NCBI GenBank assembly: GCA_031292015.1
Contig: JARLHY010000072.1
Location: forward strand, 18,111-82,110
Length of the DNA stretch: 64,000 bases
Direction: 5' to 3'
DNA from: Negativicutes bacterium
GTDB taxonomy: Bacteria > Bacillota_C > Negativicutes > Sporomusales_B > JARLHX01
The position numbers were made by a program, and so were the translations under genes. The notes beneath the pieces were generated by a model, which did no database searches, was not told the origin of the DNA, and worked only from the letters and a program-made list of their open reading frames with translations. How positions within the stretch are numbered: position 1 is the stretch's first letter; each line of letters begins with the position of its first letter. Below, one piece after another: positions 19,550 to 28,321 of the stretch.

Positions 19550-21151
19550 GTGTTCAACCGAAAGTCAATACTTCTTCTGGTACTTATCCTGGTCTGTGTT
19601 GCCCTGCTGAGTGGCTGCGGCCGCTTCGGCGGCAAGGCGGGGCCCAAATACCTGCGCTACGCGGTTGGGGCGGAGCCCGAGACCGTTGATCCGCGCAAAT
19701 CCACCAGCGTGGCGGCGTCGACCGTCGAGGCCCAGCTTTTCGAAGGGCTGACCGGGCTGGATCGTGACAACAAACCGGTGCCGGCGGTGGCTGAGCGGTG
19801 GGAAGTGTCGGCTGACGGCCTGAAGTACGTTTTTTATCTGCGCAGCGACGCCAGGTGGTCCAACGGCGAACCGGTGACGGCCCAGGATTTCGAATACGCC
19901 TGGAAGTCGACTCTCAGTCCGGAACTGGCCAGCAGCTACGCCTATCAGCTGTTTTATCTCAAAAACGGCGAAGCCTACAATACCAAACAGGTCGACGCCG
20001 GCGAGGTGGGAGTGAAGGCGGTGGGGGACCGTATGCTTGAGGTCACTCTGGAGAAGCCCACGCCCTACTTCTTATCATTAACCGCTTTTCATACATATTA
20101 TCCTGTCAACAGGCAGGCAGCCGCCAACGGAAAATGGGCCAGCGATCCCAAGACCATTGTCGGCAACGGACCGTTCAAGATGACCAGTTGGGTTCATGAC
20201 AGCAAAATGGAGTTTGTCAAAAACGATAATTATTGGGACGCCGCCAAGGTCCCGATGGCGAAGCTGGATCTCATTCTGGTGGACAACAACAGCACGGTGC
20301 TGACAATGTTCGAAAATGGCCAGCTGGACATGGCCGAGAATACGCCTGCCAGCGAGATTCCCCGGGTGATTAAGGAGGGAAAACTGAAGATATTTCCGTT
20401 CCTGGCCACCTATTATTATACCTTCAATGTCAGCCAGCCGCCCTTCGACAACCCCAAGGTGCGAAAAGCCTTCAGTCTGGCCATCGACCGCCAGAGCATC
20501 ATCAGCCGGATCCTCCGGGCTGAACAACAGCCGGCCCTGGCCCTTGTGCCAAACGGTCTGCCTGACGCCAGCGCCGGCGAAGATTTCCGGCTGAAGGGCG
20601 GGAATTATCTCCAGGACAACGATGTCGCCACAGCCCAGAAGTTGTTGGCTGAAGCCGGCTATCCCGAAGGCAAGGGGCTGCCGGCCGTCACACTGCTGTA
20701 TAATACGAGCGAAAGCCACAAAATGATCGCCGAGGCGGTCCAGGAAATGTGGAAAAAGAACCTGGGGGTAGTCGTCCAGCTGAGCAACCAGGAGTGGAAG
20801 GTGTTTCTCGACAATCTGGATAAACGCAACTACCAGGTGGCCAGGGACAGCTGGATCGGCGACTATGCCGACGCCATGACCTTCATCGACCTGTTCGAGT
20901 CTGAGGGTGGCAACAACACTCCCGGCTACAAAAATCCGGCCTATGACGCGCTGGTGAAGGCTGCCAAGTCGACGCCGGACCAGGCCGACCGGATCGCGGC
21001 GATGCACAGGGCCGAGAAAATGCTGATGGATGACGCAGTCATCGCCCCAATCTATTTTTACACCAATCCGGTCCTGGTCAGGGACAATGTAAAGGGCTAC
21101 ATCCGTTCGATCCTGGGGACGGTGTACCTGAAAGAAGCCTATGTCGAATAG
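19550..21151 (+). CDS. Oligopeptide ABC transporter substrate-binding lipoprotein
   Basis: 533 residues from a GTG after GGGAAGG. The first 22 residues form a lipoprotein signal with lipobox LLSGC. The mature part is an OppA/DppA-type SBP_bac_5 domain: EPETVDPRKSTS, LFEGLTGLD, WSNGEPVTAQDF and the closing PIYFYTNP stretch. It binds peptides outside the membrane for an ABC importer. No permease or ATPase genes are next to it, so it must share a transporter encoded elsewhere. The adjacent NlpC/P60 and serine hydrolase genes suggest murein peptides as one possible ligand. Confidence 0.9.
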   Translation: MFNRKSILLLVLILVCVALLSGCGRFGGKAGPKYLRYAVGAEPETVDPRKSTSVAASTVEAQLFEGLTGLDRDNKPVPAVAERWEVSADGLKYVFYLRSDARWSNGEPVTAQDFEYAWKSTLSPELASSYAYQLFYLKNGEAYNTKQVDAGEVGVKAVGDRMLEVTLEKPTPYFLSLTAFHTYYPVNRQAAANGKWASDPKTIVGNGPFKMTSWVHDSKMEFVKNDNYWDAAKVPMAKLDLILVDNNSTVLTMFENGQLDMAENTPASEIPRVIKEGKLKIFPFLATYYYTFNVSQPPFDNPKVRKAFSLAIDRQSIISRILRAEQQPALALVPNGLPDASAGEDFRLKGGNYLQDNDVATAQKLLAEAGYPEGKGLPAVTLLYNTSESHKMIAEAVQEMWKKNLGVVVQLSNQEWKVFLDNLDKRNYQVARDSWIGDYADAMTFIDLFESEGGNNTPGYKNPAYDALVKAAKSTPDQADRIAAMHRAEKMLMDDAVIAPIYFYTNPVLVRDNVKGYIRSILGTVYLKEAYVE

Positions 21152-21242
21152 GCGGTTTCCATTGACCCGGCAGGGTCCGAGGGAATATAATGAAATTAGA
21201 AAAGTTATCCAGTAGGAACCAATAAGCATTAGGAGGAATAGA

Positions 21243-21635
21243 ATGGACAGCATCGACCAGACCATGGGTTGCAAAACCTGGGCGGTGGTAGGAGCCAACA
21301 ACAATGACGATAAATTCGGCTGCAAGATATTCCGGTATCTGAACCGGGCGGGGAAATACCAGGTGTTTCCGGTCAATCCCGGACTGGAAGAGGTTCAGGG
21401 GCAGAAATGCTACGCCAGCGTGAAAGACCTGCCGGAGAAGCCGGACGCCGTGAATGTGGTGGTGCCGCCGCGGGTGGGCGAGCAGGTTATGCGCGACTGC
21501 GCCGAGGCCGGCATCAAGACGGTCTGGCTGCAGCCCGGCGCTGACGCCGATTCGGTGGTTAAATTGGGCAAGGAATTGGGGCTGGAAGTCATTTGCGCCT
21601 GCGTCCTGGTGGAAGGACGCCGCCGCGGTATCTAG
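21243..21635 (+). CDS. CoA-binding domain protein (YccU type)
   Basis: 130 residues with a Rossmann-like CoA-binding domain: WAVVGANNNDDKFGCKIFRYL at the N-terminus (read as GANNND plus the following helix) and VNVVVPPRVGEQV near residue 75. Members resemble the CoA-binding part of succinyl-CoA synthetase alpha and bind CoA in vitro, but their cellular role is not settled. AGGAGG-like ribosome site seven bases ahead. The thioredoxin gene follows 39 bp later and is probably co-transcribed. Confidence 0.82.
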   Translation: MDSIDQTMGCKTWAVVGANNNDDKFGCKIFRYLNRAGKYQVFPVNPGLEEVQGQKCYASVKDLPEKPDAVNVVVPPRVGEQVMRDCAEAGIKTVWLQPGADADSVVKLGKELGLEVICACVLVEGRRRGI

Positions 21636-21674
21636 GGTTAGGGTTCGAACTACGAAGAATAAAGGAGGATTACA

Positions 21675-21998
21675 ATGGCGAACGTAATTGAGGCCAACGA
21701 GGGCAATTTTCATGAGGAAGTCTTAGAGGCCGACCAACCGGTATTTGTTGATTTCTGGGCGCCCTGGTGCGGTTATTGCCAGCGGCTGTCGCCGATCATC
21801 GACGAACTGGCGGCTGAAATGGGCGACAAACTCAAGATCGTAAAAGTCAACGTGGACGCAAACCGGAGCCTGGCCCAAAAACACGGGGTCATGAGCCTTC
21901 CCACGATGTTGATCTTCAAGAACGGCGAAGCGGTGGAAAAGCTGATGGGTTATATGCCCAAGGCTAATATTACCGCCAAGATCACGCCCCTGCTGTAA
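21675..21998 (+). CDS. trxA: Thioredoxin with CGYC active site
   Basis: 107 residues, a single thioredoxin fold. The active site is WAPWCGYCQ (Cys about 33 and 36) rather than the usual WCGPC. The cis-proline segment GVMSLPTMLIF is normal. It would reduce disulfides in the cytosol. The proline-to-tyrosine change within CxxC is expected to make the protein less reducing than standard thioredoxin, so it may be a special-purpose paralogue. A strong terminator follows. Confidence 0.92.
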   Translation: MANVIEANEGNFHEEVLEADQPVFVDFWAPWCGYCQRLSPIIDELAAEMGDKLKIVKVNVDANRSLAQKHGVMSLPTMLIFKNGEAVEKLMGYMPKANITAKITPLL

Positions 21999-22011
21999 AT
22001 AAATGCGAGCC

Positions 22012-22045
22012 AACGCGGACCGAGGGGTCCGCGTTTATTTTTTTT
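22012..22045 (+). terminator. Rho-independent terminator after trxA
   Basis: AACGCGGACC-CGAG-GGTCCGCGTT followed by a T run of about eight. Clear end of the 21243-21998 operon. Confidence 0.93.
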
Positions 22046-22235
22046 CTGATCGTTGGCTCCAGGCGGCCTGCTTGAAGCATGTGGAAATTTTGTAAAATTT
22101 ATGATATTCTGAATATTGAGACATAAACGACATTGCGTCTGCCGGGAAACTGCTGCAAATCGATGGCGGGAGGAGGGTTAGGGAGTAACGGAGGCCACCT
22201 GGATAACTGGATAATTCGAAGGGAGTGTACGATGA

Positions 22236-23870
22236 ATGACTTGGTCTCAAGTGTATAATCCTTTGGGGAACATCTGGTTTTCGGCTTTGATAGCAGCAAT
22301 TCCGCTTTTTCTCTTACTGTATATGCTGGGAATAAGAAGGGCGAAAGGTCACTTAGCCGCCTTGCTCGGCACAGGCTCAGCAGTTCTGATTTCCATTCTG
22401 GTATGGGGTATGCCGGCCGGTCTGGCGATCAATGCCACTGTGATGGGGGCTGCCTTCGGCATTTTTCCCATCGTCTGGATTGTCATCAGCGGCCTGTGGA
22501 TTTATAACATAACCGTGGAATCAGGCGAATTCGAAATCATCAAGAATTCTCTGGCCTCCATCACCGACGACCGCCGCCTGCAGGCCCTGTTCATCGCTTT
22601 CGCCTTCGGCGCTTTTATCGAGGGTACTGCCGGTTTCGGCACGCCAGTGGCGATTACGGCGGCGATGCTGGTGGGCCTCGGATTCAATCCGATTTACGCC
22701 GCCGGCATCTGTCTTTTGGCGAACACGGCGCCAGTGGCTTTCGGGTCGATCGGTATCCCCATCGTCACTGCCGGTCAGGTAACAGGCCTTGATCCGATGC
22801 GGCTCAGCCAGATCGTCGGGCGGCAACTGCCGCTGTTGTCGGTGATCGTACCTCTCTGGCTGGTTGTCACCATGTGCGGCTGGAAACGGTCGGTGGAGGT
22901 GCTGCCGGCGGTGATCGTCGCCGGACTGTGCTTCGCGGTGACCCAGTTCCTCACATCAAACTTCTCCGGCCCCTACCTGCCGGACATTGCTTCGGCCCTT
23001 GTCACCATCGTAGGCCTGCTGCTGTTCCTGCGGGTCTGGAAGCCGTCTTCCACCTGGCATTTCCCGGATGAAAAGCCGTCGGCGATAGGGAAAGCCGAGC
23101 TTCATTACAGCGGCGGCCGGGTTCTGCGGGCATGGGTGCCATATATCTTCATGGCGATCTGTGTGCTGCTGTGGGGCCTGGTGCCTGTGAAGAATGTTCT
23201 GAATGACATCTATATGACGAGTTTCAACTGGCCCGGGCTGCACAATGTGGTCATCAGGACGGCGCCGATCGTGGCCAAGGATACCCCGTACGCCGCGGTC
23301 TACCTGGTCAACCTGATGAGCGCCGCCGGAACGTGCGTCTTCTTCTCCGGCCTGCTGTCCCTGCTGGTTATCCCGAACTACGGCTACGGGCGGGCCATCG
23401 TCTGCCTGGGAAAGACGATCAGGCAGATCGTCTTTCCGATCATCACCATCGCGCTGGTGCTGGGACTGGCCTATATCATGAACTACTCGGGGATGAGCGC
23501 TACCCTGGGGCTGGCTTTCGCCTCCACCGGATCGCTGTTTCCGTTCTTCTCGCCGCTTCTCGGTTGGCTGGGCGTCTTTCTGAGCGGCTCGGATACGTCG
23601 TCCAACGCGCTGTTCGGTTCGCTGCAGAAGACCACCGCGGAGCAGATCGGCGTCGACCCCAATCTTATGGTGTCAGCCAACTCCACCGGCGGCGTCACCG
23701 GCAAGATGATTTCGCCTCAGAGCATTTCGGTGGCCACCGCGGCTACCGGCCTGGTGGGCGAAGAAGGGGTGATCTTCCGGTTCACCCTGATGCACAGCAT
23801 CGCGATGGTGCTGGTCATCTGCGTCCTGACCTTCGCCCAGGCCTATGCCCTGCGCTGGATGCTGCCATAG
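22236..23870 (+). CDS. lctP: L-lactate permease family transporter
   Basis: 544 residues, about thirteen membrane segments. It belongs to the LctP/LldP family: FGAFIEGTAGFGTPVAIT (about 127), LANTAPVAFGSIGIP (about 160) and NSTGGVTGKMISPQS (about 488) are family signatures. It moves lactate or glycolate with protons. GGGAG lies seven bases before the start. It is a single-gene unit; a palindromic repeat begins six bases after the stop. Confidence 0.93.
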   Translation: MTWSQVYNPLGNIWFSALIAAIPLFLLLYMLGIRRAKGHLAALLGTGSAVLISILVWGMPAGLAINATVMGAAFGIFPIVWIVISGLWIYNITVESGEFEIIKNSLASITDDRRLQALFIAFAFGAFIEGTAGFGTPVAITAAMLVGLGFNPIYAAGICLLANTAPVAFGSIGIPIVTAGQVTGLDPMRLSQIVGRQLPLLSVIVPLWLVVTMCGWKRSVEVLPAVIVAGLCFAVTQFLTSNFSGPYLPDIASALVTIVGLLLFLRVWKPSSTWHFPDEKPSAIGKAELHYSGGRVLRAWVPYIFMAICVLLWGLVPVKNVLNDIYMTSFNWPGLHNVVIRTAPIVAKDTPYAAVYLVNLMSAAGTCVFFSGLLSLLVIPNYGYGRAIVCLGKTIRQIVFPIITIALVLGLAYIMNYSGMSATLGLAFASTGSLFPFFSPLLGWLGVFLSGSDTSSNALFGSLQKTTAEQIGVDPNLMVSANSTGGVTGKMISPQSISVATAATGLVGEEGVIFRFTLMHSIAMVLVICVLTFAQAYALRWMLP

Positions 23871-23876
23871 CTAAGC

Positions 23877-24057
23877 GGCTGTTGAAAAACTTCGCCTAGC
23901 TGCGTTGCTCCTCAGAGTGTTTGCCTGCGTACTAAGTACGCAAGCAAACACTCTTCCGGGCGACCCGCACACAAATCGTACCGACTGTCACTGACAAGCC
24001 AGGAGCGCTGGTACAACCGGAATAATCAGGACGTGCTATGCTTGTTTTTGAACAGCC
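23877..24057. repeat. Dispersed palindromic repeat, copy B (most intact ends)
   Basis: 181 bp. Terminal inverted repeats GGCTGTTGAAAAAC and GTTTTTGAACAGCC are nearly perfect. In the middle AGAGTGTTTGC, TGCGTACT and their complements form a strong hairpin (23914-23954). It starts six bases after the lctP stop. The ends resemble the outer end of copy A, and the TGCGTAC-N-GTACGC centre is shared by all copies. The rest of the 23871-24273 gap holds one terminator and no gene. Confidence 0.82.
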
Positions 24058-24076
24058 TGGAGTTGTATATATTCCG

Positions 24077-24114
24077 AGAAACCACAGGGCAGGAATGCTT
24101 CGTGGTTTCTTTTC
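24077..24114 (+). terminator. Rho-independent terminator downstream of lctP and repeat B
   Basis: AGAAACCAC and GTGGTTTCT pair around a 16-base loop and are followed by TTTTCTTGTTT. It would end lctP transcripts that run through repeat B. Confidence 0.7.
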
Positions 24115-24273
24115 TTGTTTATCCGTGTCAGCGCCTGACTCCAGGCTGCCAAGGAGAAAGACGGGGGAGCCAGCAGGCTCGCTTCGACGAATTTAGCGCA
24201 GGGGCGGGAATCATAAACGGCCCTTCCGCTGAATAGAAAATTAGGAAGCCGGGAAGGAAGGGCAGGGAAGGGA

Positions 24274-26199
24274 ATGCAGCAGGAAGTCGTCCTGGTGGGG
24301 ACGCCCAATGTCGGAAAAAGCGTGATATTCAACGCGCTCACCGGCCGCTATGTCAATGTATCCAATTATCCGGGCACGACGGTGGAGGTGGCCGGCGGCC
24401 GCTGCCGGCTGAAAAATAAAGTCTTCGCGGTCGTCGACACTCCCGGTATGTATTCGCTGTCGCCGCTGACCGAAGAGGAGCGGGTCACCCGGGCGCTGCT
24501 GCTGGCCCACAGGCCGGCGGTGGTGGTCCATGTGGCGGACGCCAGGAATCTCCGCCGGGGACTGCAACTGACCCTTGAACTCATCGACGCCGGTCTGCCG
24601 CTCATTCTTGATCTCAATCTGATGGATGAGGCCGCGGCCGCCGGCATCCGCGTCGATGTTCCGCAGCTGTCGCGATTGCTGGGTATACCGGTGGTAGCCA
24701 CGGCGGCGGTGAAAAAAATCGGCCTGGAGAATCTGAAGGCTGCCATCGCCGATTATCGGGGCCAGAATATCGCTCCACCGGGGTTCAGCCCGGGAATCGA
24801 AGCCGTCATCGCCGGCATCACCGCCCGGCTGACAGGGGAATATCCCCTGGCCAAACGGATGATGGCTTTGCTGCTGCTGCAGGGGGATGAGGAAGCCAGG
24901 AACCTGATCCGCGGTGAAGACGAGTACTCAGCGATACTGGCCGCCACCGCCGTCGCGGCTGAGGTTTACCCGCAGCCGCTGGGCTATGTCATTGCCATGG
25001 AGCGGCAGGCGGTCATCGACAGGCTGCTGGCCAAGGTCGTCAGTACCGGCAGGCCCCGCCGCCGAACCTGGGCCAACCGGCTGGACCGGCTGACCAGGCA
25101 GCCGCTGACCGGGGTGCCGCTTCTGCTGCTGGTGCTGTATTACGGGCTGTATAAATTTGTCGGCGGCTTCGGGGCGGGGGTCCTGGTGGAGTATATCAAT
25201 GATGTGGTTTTTGCTCAGCACTTGACGCCGCTGGTGACTTACGCGGCCGAACGCTATCTGCCGTGGGAATGGCTGCAGTCGATGCTGGTGGGCGATTACG
25301 GTCTTTTTACCCTGGGGCTGCGGTACGCCGTGGCTATTATCCTGCCGGTGGTGGGAACCTTTTTCCTGGTGTTCGCGCTGCTGGAAGACTGCGGCTATCT
25401 GCCGCGGCTGGCCATGCTCCTGGACGGTCTGTTCCGGACGATTGGCCTGAACGGCCGGGCGGTCATACCGATGACTCTGGGGCTGGGCTGCGGGACGATG
25501 GCCGTGTTTGTCACCAGAACCCTGGAAACCCGCCGGGAGCGTCTTCTGGCCACCTTTTTGCTGTCGCTGGCGATACCCTGCTCGGCTCAGCTTGGGGTTG
25601 TCCTGGCGCTGCTTTCGGATAACGGCTGGACGGTACTGGTATGGGCGGCCTATATCGGGCTGATATTCCTCGCCGCCGGCTGGCTGAGCGCCAAAATCCT
25701 GCCTGGTGAACGCAGCCCGTTTTATCTGGAGATACCGCCGCTGCGGCTGCCGGTCCCAGGCAATGTGGCGATCAAGGCTTATACCCGGATGGTGTGGTAT
25801 TTTGCCGAGATCCTTCCGGTGTTTATTTTGGCCGGTCTGCTGCTGTGGCTGGGTGACCGCAGCGGCGTCCTGGCATATATTATAAAAACGATGGAACCGC
25901 TGATGGGGCTGCTTGGTCTGCCCCCGGAGGCGGCCGAAACCTTTCTGCTGGGTTTCTTCCGGCGCGATTACGGCGCGGCGGGGCTTTACGACCTGGCGGC
26001 CAGCGGTCTGCTCAGCGACCGGCAGCTGCTGGTGGCGGCTGTCACCATTACGCTGTTTGTGCCCTGCGTCGCTCAGTTCCTTGTGATGATCAAGGAACGG
26101 GGGCTCATCGCCGCGCTGGCCATGATGCTGCTGATCGCACTGATTTCCTTTGCCTCAGGCTGTCTGGTGTATCGACTGTCGGCACTTTTCATATCCTGA
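24274..26199 (+). CDS. feoB: Ferrous iron transport protein B
   Basis: 641 residues. The N-terminal G domain has G1 GTPNVGKS, the switch region NVSNYPGTTVE and G3 DTPG; the G4 position reads LNLMDEA (NxxD). The membrane part includes LLEDCGYLPRLAMLLD and CGTMAVFVTRTLETRRERL, which hold the conserved Gate motifs and cysteines. It imports Fe2+ at the cytoplasmic membrane. Unusually feoA follows feoB instead of preceding it. GGAAGGGA lies ahead of the start. Confidence 0.95.
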   Translation: MQQEVVLVGTPNVGKSVIFNALTGRYVNVSNYPGTTVEVAGGRCRLKNKVFAVVDTPGMYSLSPLTEEERVTRALLLAHRPAVVVHVADARNLRRGLQLTLELIDAGLPLILDLNLMDEAAAAGIRVDVPQLSRLLGIPVVATAAVKKIGLENLKAAIADYRGQNIAPPGFSPGIEAVIAGITARLTGEYPLAKRMMALLLLQGDEEARNLIRGEDEYSAILAATAVAAEVYPQPLGYVIAMERQAVIDRLLAKVVSTGRPRRRTWANRLDRLTRQPLTGVPLLLLVLYYGLYKFVGGFGAGVLVEYINDVVFAQHLTPLVTYAAERYLPWEWLQSMLVGDYGLFTLGLRYAVAIILPVVGTFFLVFALLEDCGYLPRLAMLLDGLFRTIGLNGRAVIPMTLGLGCGTMAVFVTRTLETRRERLLATFLLSLAIPCSAQLGVVLALLSDNGWTVLVWAAYIGLIFLAAGWLSAKILPGERSPFYLEIPPLRLPVPGNVAIKAYTRMVWYFAEILPVFILAGLLLWLGDRSGVLAYIIKTMEPLMGLLGLPPEAAETFLLGFFRRDYGAAGLYDLAASGLLSDRQLLVAAVTITLFVPCVAQFLVMIKERGLIAALAMMLLIALISFASGCLVYRLSALFIS

Positions 26200-26228
26200 G
26201 GTCACTAACAACACAGGAGTTGACCCGG

Positions 26229-26471
26229 ATGGCGAGAGAAACGCCGCTGGTGAACTTGAGGCGGGGCGAGCGGGGCGTTGTCGCCACCCTGCCCGCTGAG
26301 GCGAGGCATTTACATAAGCTGTTGGTTTTCGGGGTGCTGCCGGGAACGGAAATCGAAGTGCTGCAGGTGTTTCCCGGCTATGTGATCGCCGTCGGCAATA
26401 CCATGCTGGCGCTGGACCGGGAGATCGCCGGCAGCATCACGGTGATCAGCAACCAAGGCAACAAAAAGTAA
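26229..26471 (+). CDS. feoA: Ferrous iron transport protein A
   Basis: 80 residues, SH3-like FeoA domain (LLVFGVLPGTEIEVLQ). It is a cytosolic partner of FeoB. I choose the ATG nine bases after AGGAG rather than the TTG at 26220 that overlaps the ribosome site. It lies 29 bp after feoB and ends inside a terminator stem. Confidence 0.92.
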   Translation: MARETPLVNLRRGERGVVATLPAEARHLHKLLVFGVLPGTEIEVLQVFPGYVIAVGNTMLALDREIAGSITVISNQGNKK

Positions 26472-26500
26472 AAGACAGGAGCAATCTCCTGTCTTTCATT
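26471..26500. terminator. Terminator shared by feoA and the convergent DUF1858 gene
   Basis: AAAGACAGGAG-CAAT-CTCCTGTCTTT, an 11-bp perfect stem with T-rich flank on the plus strand and A-rich start on the other, so it can work both ways. Confidence 0.85.
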
Positions 26501-26511
26501 TCAGTGTGCGT

Positions 26512-26745
26512 TTATTGGCCGCAACCGCAACCGCAGCCGCAGCCGCATTCTCCCTGCGCTGCCTTGTTCAGGTCGGCGACGAGCGCATCCACATCGATGC
26601 CGTGAGCCTGGGCCCCCTGTTCGATATTCTCAAACCGGGCGGCGGCGCAGCCAAAGCAGCCCATACCGTAATTACGGAATATTTCAATGGTTTTCGGATA
26701 TTTCTGGACCACCTCGATAATACCGAGATCCTTGGTGATGACCAC
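26512..26745 (-). CDS. DUF1858 small protein with cysteine-glycine tail
   Basis: 77 residues. The DUF1858 domain (MVITKDLGIIEVVQKYP, then GMGCFGCAAARFENIEQG) is found alone or fused to hybrid-cluster and sulfur-carrier related proteins; the two cysteines of GCFGC are typical. The C-terminus is an alternating ECGCGCGCGCGQ run with five cysteines, which suggests metal or sulfur binding. AGGAGG-like site ahead of the start. Function is unknown; its position next to the feo genes may hint at iron handling. Confidence 0.8.
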   Translation of the reverse strand: MVITKDLGIIEVVQKYPKTIEIFRNYGMGCFGCAAARFENIEQGAQAHGIDVDALVADLNKAAQGECGCGCGCGCGQ

Positions 26746-26849
26746 GAGGCTGACCCTCCTTTCTTATGGAAAAGTTTTCTGAATCAAAGACATTATATCA
26801 TACCGGACACCGGCCTGACAGTGGTCGAAAGAAGAAAGTGGATAAACGT

Positions 26850-27300
26850 AAAAAAGAAAATGGAAAGAGCCCGTAATGATCTTCGCTACAGCCAATGCTC
26901 ATCATTACATACCTGCACGCAATCTTTCGACTACATACAAGCATTACACAACCAACACTGACCTTTGCTCGACTACCAAAAGTACCTTGGAAACCTACTG
27001 CAATCTCCCGACTGCAATAGACCTCGAAAAGGTCCCCGGAAAACCTACGGAACCCTTGGCAGTCTTAGCTCGACCACTATACATCCCTTTTGACCACACG
27101 GCAACAGTTGAGCTGTCGTACAGCCTTACAAGACATACAGCGATCTGCCCGCCGACCAATACCAAGCCTTACAGACCTGATATTAATCTTTGGCCGACCA
27201 ATACCGAACCCCGGTTGCGAGATCCGATACCGATCTTGGCTCGACCATTACGAACCCTTACGCTCATATTATGGTTCGTTTGCATCGCCATTATTCAAAA
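26850..27300. repeat. G-poor intergenic region with degenerate short repeats
   Basis: Between the DUF1858 gene and lgt the plus strand becomes rich in C and A and poor in G, unlike all surrounding DNA. A short motif recurs with changes: CTCGACTACCA, CTCGACCACTA, CCGACCAATACC (twice, about 40 bp apart) and CTCGACCATTACG. A 154-codon frame spans it but has no ribosome site or domain and is probably not translated. I see no terminator or promoter inside. Origin unknown; decayed tandem repeat is my best description. Confidence 0.55.
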
Positions 27301-27336
27301 AGATTCTAGCATTTTTTGTCGATCCAAGTTAAAATA

Positions 27337-27357
27337 CTAGTATTACAATAATACTAG
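27337..27357. promoter_or_regulatory. Perfect palindrome overlapping the lgt ribosome site (possible operator)
   Basis: CTAGTATTA-CAA-TAATACTAG, nine-base perfect arms, ends in the AGG of the lgt ribosome-binding sequence. Such placement fits a repressor site or an RNA hairpin that hides the ribosome site. The regulator is not known. Confidence 0.55.
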
Positions 27358-27366
27358 GTGAAAAAT

Positions 27367-28155
27367 ATGTGCAAAGTGGCCTTCTCGCTGGGTCCGTTCG
27401 TTTTCTACTGGTACGGCATGACGATCGCCGTGGCCGTCCTGGCCGCTTTTGCCGTGGTTTTCTGGCAGTTGAGGCTTTTTCGCGATCCGCTGCTGCCTCT
27501 GGTCGACCTGACGCTTTACGGCGTGCCGGCCGGCATCGTCTGCGCCAGGATATTCTATTGTCTAGCCAACTGGGGACTCTACCGGAACCATCCCCTGGAA
27601 AGTCTTTATATCTGGCAGGGCGGTCTGTCCATTGCCGGAGCAATGACCGGTTTTATCGCCGTTCTTTATTCCTACGTCCGGGCCAACAACCTGTCGTTTT
27701 GGCACTGGACCGATCTTCTCGCCCCGGGGCTCGCCATCGGACAGGCGGTGGGGCAGTGGGCCAACCTGATCAGTCAGGAAGCTTTCGGACGCCCTGTGAA
27801 CTCGTCCTGGGGCGTTTACCTCGATTATGCCCTGCGGCCCGCCGGTTATGAGCAATATGACTATTTTCAGCCTGTTTTCGGCTACGAATCGGCCTGGAAT
27901 ATGGTGTTGTTCCTGGTGTTGGCAGTTTTGGCCATCGGCCAGCGGAAGTACAAGTGGCTGCAGCCGGGGAGTTTATTTTTGCTCTATGTAGGCTTTTATT
28001 CCCTTGGTCACTTCTTTCTGACCGGCCTGCGCTTCGACAGCGACCCGGTCTCGGTCTTATCGGTCCAGGCTGTGAGCGCTGCGACGGCCGCAGCAGCTTT
28101 CCTGTTTTTTATCCGCGTCAATCGCCGCGCTGCCGCAGCCAAGCGGGCAGCATAA
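27367..28155 (+). CDS. lgt: Divergent prolipoprotein diacylglyceryl transferase homologue
   Basis: 262 residues, seven membrane segments, start at the ATG six bases after AGGTG. Overall pattern is Lgt: SLGPFVFYWYGM, YIWQGGLSI, GQAVGQW.N..SQEAFG and SLGHFFLTGLRFDSDP. In Lgt the loop usually reads GG(L/I)xxHGG and GRxGNFxNxExxG; here these are GGLSIAGA and GQWANLISQEAFG, so the conserved His is Ala and the conserved Arg is Gln. Both matter for activity in E. coli Lgt. It may be a paralogue with altered substrate or low activity; a standard lgt would be expected elsewhere. Confidence 0.75.
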   Translation: MCKVAFSLGPFVFYWYGMTIAVAVLAAFAVVFWQLRLFRDPLLPLVDLTLYGVPAGIVCARIFYCLANWGLYRNHPLESLYIWQGGLSIAGAMTGFIAVLYSYVRANNLSFWHWTDLLAPGLAIGQAVGQWANLISQEAFGRPVNSSWGVYLDYALRPAGYEQYDYFQPVFGYESAWNMVLFLVLAVLAIGQRKYKWLQPGSLFLLYVGFYSLGHFFLTGLRFDSDPVSVLSVQAVSAATAAAAFLFFIRVNRRAAAAKRAA

Positions 28156-28197
28156 AGAGATCTGTTAAGACGCTGTCGATGCCGAGGGCCTCATTTG

Positions 28198-28225
28198 CAG
28201 CCGGAGGTTTTCCACCGGCTGTTTT
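28198..28225 (+). terminator. Rho-independent terminator after lgt
   Basis: CAGCCGG, ten-base loop, CCGGCTG, then TTTTGTT. Ends the lgt transcript 40-70 bp after the stop. Confidence 0.8.
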
Positions 28226-28321
28226 GTTATTGGCTGATCGGCATAATAACCGCAGGCATTGCATCAGCTGTCCTTATTGCGGTAAAATGTTACTATATTT
28301 TGTTGTTTTAAGGAGAAAGAA

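Noticed and set aside
26876..27340. 154-codon frame in the G-poor region
   Set aside because: No ribosome site or recognisable domain; the composition of the DNA explains the absence of stops.
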